Shown here: piece by piece, positions 60,680 to 64,000 of the stretch
How positions within the stretch are numbered: position 1 is the first letter of the stretch
Layout: every line of letters starts with the position of its first letter
Assembly: GCF_005924265.1 (NCBI RefSeq)
Contig: NZ_VCLB01000004.1
Coordinates: forward strand, 310,001 to 374,000
Source of the DNA: Martelella lutilitoris
GTDB lineage: Bacteria; Pseudomonadota; Alphaproteobacteria; Rhizobiales; Rhizobiaceae
Length of the DNA: 64,000 nucleotides
Direction of reading: 5' to 3'
Made by a program: the position numbers and the translations under genes
The notes under the pieces: model-generated
What the model was told of the DNA's origin: nothing
What the model saw: only the letters and a program-made list of their open reading frames with translations
The model's database searches: none

Positions 60680-62220
60680 ACGAGGCCTCTCGGCCGGCCG
60701 CGAACCAGGAAGGCGGACTCGTTGCCGCTATCCTGCGCCACGGGCTTGAGCATCCGGACGCGCCGGCGCTGACCTGCAATGGCGAGACGATGAGCCGGGC
60801 AGAACTCCGCAGCGCCGTGCTGGCCGCGGCGGGCGCGATCGCGCAACATTGTGACGGCGCGGTCGGGCGGATCGCGGTTCTTGGAACGGCCGGCCTGGGG
60901 CTTACGGCAGCCTATCTTGGCATCATCGCGGCCGGCGGTTGCGCCGTGCCCCTGCCCGCCTCGGCACACCGCGAGGCGCTTGCCGGCATGCTGAAAGACT
61001 GCGACCCCGCGTTGATTTTCGTGCAGGACGGCTATGGGGACCTGCTGCCGGCCGATCTGGCCGCGCGCATCGTCCAGCTTGAGGCGCCCCCGGCAGGCGG
61101 CGTGCCGCAGAATTTTCTTGCCGGAACAGAGCCGTTCAGCGCTCCGGTGGTTCCTTTGCCCGAAGCGCCGTTCAACATCATCTACTCCTCCGGCACCACT
61201 GGCCGGGCCAAGGGCATCGTTCACGCTCACGCCATGCGGTACCGGCAGGCGGCGCGGACGCTTTTCGGGCTTGGCCCCGAAAGCACGATGCTTCTGGCGA
61301 CGCCGCTTTATTCCAACACCACGCTGATGCCCTTGCTTTCGGCGCTGTTCCACGCAAGCCATGTCGTGCTGATGCCAAAATTCGATGCTGAAGCCTATCT
61401 GGCGCTTGCGGAGCAATATCGCGCTACCCACACCATGCTGGTGCCGGTCCAGTATCAGCGCATTCTGGCGGCGGAAGGTTTCGGCAGGCGCGACCTGTCG
61501 TCCTTCAAGGTCAAGCAATGCACCGGCGCGCCGCTTCCGGCCGCTGCTAAACGCGCCATCATCGAACAATGGCCGGGCGACTTCTTCGAGGTCTACGGCC
61601 TGACGGAAGGTGGTTGCACCTGTATTCTTGATGCCGCGCGCCACCCCGAAAAGGCGCATACCGTGGGCAAGCCGGCAGCGGGCAACATCATCCGCATCAT
61701 CGACGACGACGGCAAGGACGTTGCGCCCGGCGAGCGCGGCGAGGTTGTCGGCCGCTCGGCGATGATGATGTCGGGCTATTTTCGCAATGAGGAGGCAAAC
61801 CGCGCCTTCTACTGGCGCGATACCGAGGGCCGGCTTTTTCACCGCACCGGCGATATCGGCATGTTCGACGAGGACGGATTTCTCGTCCTGCTGGACCGCA
61901 AGAAGGACATGATCATCTCGGGCGGATTCAATATCTACGCCTCTGACCTGGAGGAAAAACTGCTCGCCCATCCCGATGTCATCGAGGCCGCCGTGATTGC
62001 GGTCCCGAGTGAGAAATGGGGCGAGACGCCGTTTGGCTTCGTGGCCGTAAAGCCGGACGCGAGGATCGAACCGGAGGCGCTGCGCGACTGGGTCAATGCC
62101 CGGCTGGGGCGCATGCAGAAAATCTCGGCGGTCGAGTTCCGCGAAACGCTTCCGCGCAACAGCGGCGGCAAGGTGCTGAAGCAGGAACTGCGCCAACCCT
62201 TCTGGGAGAAGACGGCATGA
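60676..62220 (+). CDS. AMP-binding acyl-CoA ligase
   Basis: A 514-residue adenylate-forming CoA ligase. P-loop YSSGTTGRAKGIVHAH near residues 172-187, FEVYGLTEGG near 306-315, hinge DRKKDMIISGGFNIYAS near 409-425 and catalytic Lys NSGGKVLKQEL near 495. Shape and size match acid-CoA ligases for benzoate or dicarboxylates; substrate unknown. Activates the pathway acid to CoA. Confidence 0.94.
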   Translation: MNEASRPAANQEGGLVAAILRHGLEHPDAPALTCNGETMSRAELRSAVLAAAGAIAQHCDGAVGRIAVLGTAGLGLTAAYLGIIAAGGCAVPLPASAHREALAGMLKDCDPALIFVQDGYGDLLPADLAARIVQLEAPPAGGVPQNFLAGTEPFSAPVVPLPEAPFNIIYSSGTTGRAKGIVHAHAMRYRQAARTLFGLGPESTMLLATPLYSNTTLMPLLSALFHASHVVLMPKFDAEAYLALAEQYRATHTMLVPVQYQRILAAEGFGRRDLSSFKVKQCTGAPLPAAAKRAIIEQWPGDFFEVYGLTEGGCTCILDAARHPEKAHTVGKPAAGNIIRIIDDDGKDVAPGERGEVVGRSAMMMSGYFRNEEANRAFYWRDTEGRLFHRTGDIGMFDEDGFLVLLDRKKDMIISGGFNIYASDLEEKLLAHPDVIEAAVIAVPSEKWGETPFGFVAVKPDARIEPEALRDWVNARLGRMQKISAVEFRETLPRNSGGKVLKQELRQPFWEKTA

Positions 62221-62972
62221 GCGAACAGGCCCCTCCCTTAAGCGGACGCATCGCCGTGGTCACGGGTGCGACAAGCGGCATCGGCCGCGCCTCGGCGATC
62301 CGGCTCGCCGACCTCGGCGCCACCATCGTCGCCGGCTATCACCGCCGAAGCGCGGCTGCCGAAGACCTTGTCGCATCGCTTCCCGGCGGAAATCACATAG
62401 CCTTACGGATCGCGCTTGAGGCAAGCGACAGCATCGCCGAGGCCGCACGGGCGGTCGAAGAGAGATTCGGCCGGGTGGACATTCTGGTCAATAATGGCGG
62501 CGCGACGGAAGCCGTGCCGGCCAATGATCTCGACGGCCTGACTGACGACATCTTCGACAGGATCACGCAGGTCAACCTGCGCGGCCCCTTTGCCATGATC
62601 CGCGCCTTTCGCCCGCTTCTCGCGCGCGGGCGGGATGCCGTTGTGGTCAACATCTCCTCGATCGCCGCGCGCACCGGCGTTGGCTCCAATCTTGCCTATT
62701 GCGCGGCGAAGGCCGGGCTCGATGCATTGACGATCGGGCTTGCGAAAGCGCTTGCGCCGGATATCAGGGTGTTTTCCATATCACCCGCCGGCGTTGATAC
62801 CGATTTCGTGCCGGGACGTCCGCGCGCGCGGCTGGAGGCGGCGGCCACGCAGACTCCGCTTGCCAAGATCACCAGCGCCGACGATGTGGCGCGCGCCGTC
62901 ATTGCCTGCGTCACGCTCATGACCAGCTCGACGGGCATCGTCATCCCGGTTGACGAAGGGCGGCACCTTTAG
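62217..62972 (+). CDS. SDR family (3-oxoacyl reductase type)
   Basis: A 251-residue SDR starting at ATG 62217, overlapping the ligase by four bases. GATSGIG at residues 17-23, NNGG at 87-90, catalytic NISS...YCAAK, and PAGVDTDF. Likely oxidises the hydroxyacyl-CoA made by the MaoC gene in the same operon. Confidence 0.93.
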   Translation: MSEQAPPLSGRIAVVTGATSGIGRASAIRLADLGATIVAGYHRRSAAAEDLVASLPGGNHIALRIALEASDSIAEAARAVEERFGRVDILVNNGGATEAVPANDLDGLTDDIFDRITQVNLRGPFAMIRAFRPLLARGRDAVVVNISSIAARTGVGSNLAYCAAKAGLDALTIGLAKALAPDIRVFSISPAGVDTDFVPGRPRARLEAAATQTPLAKITSADDVARAVIACVTLMTSSTGIVIPVDEGRHL

Positions 62973-62993
62973 GGCCCTGCCCCGAAGCGTCCC

Positions 62994-63446
62994 CTATTCT
63001 GCCCGGGGCCTGCAGGGCACCTGTCCGAGCGCGATCATCATCATCACTGCCTCGCCGTCCTGGTTGGTCATCGTCACCTCGGTCTTGATGATGCCGAATT
63101 CCGGTCGCCGCTGGTGCGGCTCCGTCGCAATCACCTTGCGCGTCGTGATCAGCCTGTCGCCCGGACGCACCGGCCGACGCCAGCGCAATTGCTCGATGCC
63201 GAGGCCGACCATCGGCGTTTCGCCATAGCCGCCCGCTTCCACGAAGAGCCGCATGGAAAGCGCCGCGACCTGCCATCCGCTGGCGATGAGGCCGCCGAAG
63301 CGCCCTTCCGCAGCCTTTTCGGGATCGACATGCATGGGCTGCGGATCATACTCGCGGGCATAGCGGATGATCTCATCCTCAGACAAGGTGATAGTTCTGC
63401 TTGTCCATGTCTCGCCAATGGCAAAGTCTTCGAAATAGCGCCGCAT
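62994..63446 (-). CDS. MaoC-like dehydratase, second
   Basis: A 150-residue MaoC-type hydratase on the opposite strand, convergent with the SDR gene (21-bp gap). It has EYDPQPMHVDPEKAAEGRFGGLIASGW, the Asp/His hydratase-2 motif. The orientation implies a separate promoter, perhaps in the gap 63447-63615, shared with the ALDH gene. Confidence 0.91.
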   Translation of the reverse strand: MRRYFEDFAIGETWTSRTITLSEDEIIRYAREYDPQPMHVDPEKAAEGRFGGLIASGWQVAALSMRLFVEAGGYGETPMVGLGIEQLRWRRPVRPGDRLITTRKVIATEPHQRRPEFGIIKTEVTMTNQDGEAVMMMIALGQVPCRPRAE

Positions 63447-63615
63447 CGTTTCTCCGGTCTCCGGTCGTGTTTCCCGGTGGTTTTAGCGCCAGGTCGTCCT
63501 TTCGGCAAAATGGCGGGGCACGCGTTCCGCAATGCGAAACGAACGACCGGGTGGATTGCGGCGCGCCGGCTGCCGGATAGAGTTGCAACGCTTCGCGGAG
63601 GAGAAAGGCGGCAGG

Positions 63616-64000
63616 ATGGACGCTCTGGAGTTCTACATCGACGGGACATGGCGACGACCGGTGACCCCCAGCACGATACCGATCATCAACCCCGCCATCG
63701 AGCGGGAAATCGGCAGTGTCAATCTGGGCAGCGCCGATGATGTCGACGCGGCGGTCAGGGCAGCGCGGCGCGCCTTTGCGCCGTGGTCGCAGACCGACCG
63801 CGCGGAACGGCTTGCAATTCTCGGCCGCATCGTCGAGGGATTCCGGGCGCGCCTGCCCGAGCTTGCCCGGCTGATGACCATGGAAATGGGCGTGCCGATA
63901 ACCTTCTCGATCGAACGTCAGGCCACGGTCGCGCTCTTCCACTTCGAGGAGGTTATCCGGGTCCTGCGCGACTACCCGTTCGACCGCCGGGAAGAGACCG
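63616..64000 (+). CDS. Aldehyde dehydrogenase (N-terminal part, runs off window)
   Basis: A frame open from ATG 63616 (with GGAGAAAGG upstream) to the window end, 128 residues visible. MDALEFYIDGTWRRPV, INPAIEREIGSVNLGSADDVDAAVRAARRAF and ELARLMTMEMGVPI match the N-terminus of NAD(P)-dependent aldehyde dehydrogenases. The catalytic Cys lies outside the window. Divergent from the MaoC gene at 63446. Confidence 0.9.
   Translation, partial: MDALEFYIDGTWRRPVTPSTIPIINPAIEREIGSVNLGSADDVDAAVRAARRAFAPWSQTDRAERLAILGRIVEGFRARLPELARLMTMEMGVPITFSIERQATVALFHFEEVIRVLRDYPFDRREET

Noticed and set aside
60478-62196. A 572-codon leftward frame opposite the CoA ligase gene
   Set aside because: Shadow of the ligase, which carries all adenylate-forming motifs; the reverse frame is rich in Arg/Gly without domains.

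Overview
The window is high-GC DNA of an alphaproteobacterium, most likely order Hyphomicrobiales (Rhizobiales), Rhizobiaceae or a close relative. The support is an alphaproteobacterial 5-aminolevulinate synthase (hemA) with a nearby FNR/FixK-type box, a TamA/TamB pair, many TRAP and sugar ABC transporters with IclR/GntR regulators, and three copies of ~105-bp double-palindrome intergenic repeats resembling the rhizobial RIME class. No tRNA, rRNA, phage, insertion sequence, CRISPR or plasmid gene was recognised. The genus is not established.

Layout. 1-14 kb is core-like: dxr, an SDR, a serine hydrolase, hemA, a glycine-zipper lipoprotein, tamA-tamB, a chaA antiporter and a glutamate-receptor-like channel protein. 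14-24.6 kb is catabolic: a mannitol-dehydrogenase-family oxidoreductase, then a divergent locus centred on an IclR regulator (20974). To its left run a citryl-CoA-lyase-like protein, a class III CoA-transferase, a YciI-like protein and a TRAP transporter. To its right run an amidohydrolase and LigB/LigA-type extradiol dioxygenase subunits. 25-37.4 kb looks like a rhamnogalacturonan oligosaccharide locus: GH105, IclR, MalK/MalG/MalF-type ABC transporter with two paralogous Tat-type binding proteins, GH78 rhamnosidase, GntR and a DapA-family aldolase. A second TRAP transporter (37.6-40.4 kb) diverges from it. 40.7-44.1 kb is an operon of two Gfo/Idh/MocA dehydrogenases, a GntR/FCD regulator and a VOC protein, preceded by a promoter overlapped by a perfect 12-bp inverted repeat.

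44.3-54.8 kb is a type I secretion locus read leftward: a 1654-aa surface protein with five exact-period 576-bp repeat units and a vWA domain, then ABC exporter, HlyD adaptor, a small BamE-like periplasmic protein and a TolC-family outer-membrane protein. 55.4-64 kb holds an M48 lipoprotein protease overlapping an IclR gene, and divergently a translationally coupled catabolic cluster (metal-dependent hydrolase, FAH-family hydrolase, quinone-oxidoreductase-like protein, MaoC, acyl-CoA ligase, SDR, second MaoC), ending in an aldehyde dehydrogenase cut by the window edge.

The best candidates for undescribed biology are the two IclR-controlled catabolic clusters, whose substrates cannot be read from the sequence, and the secretion locus with its BamE-like member and its LacI-type operator upstream of the adhesin.
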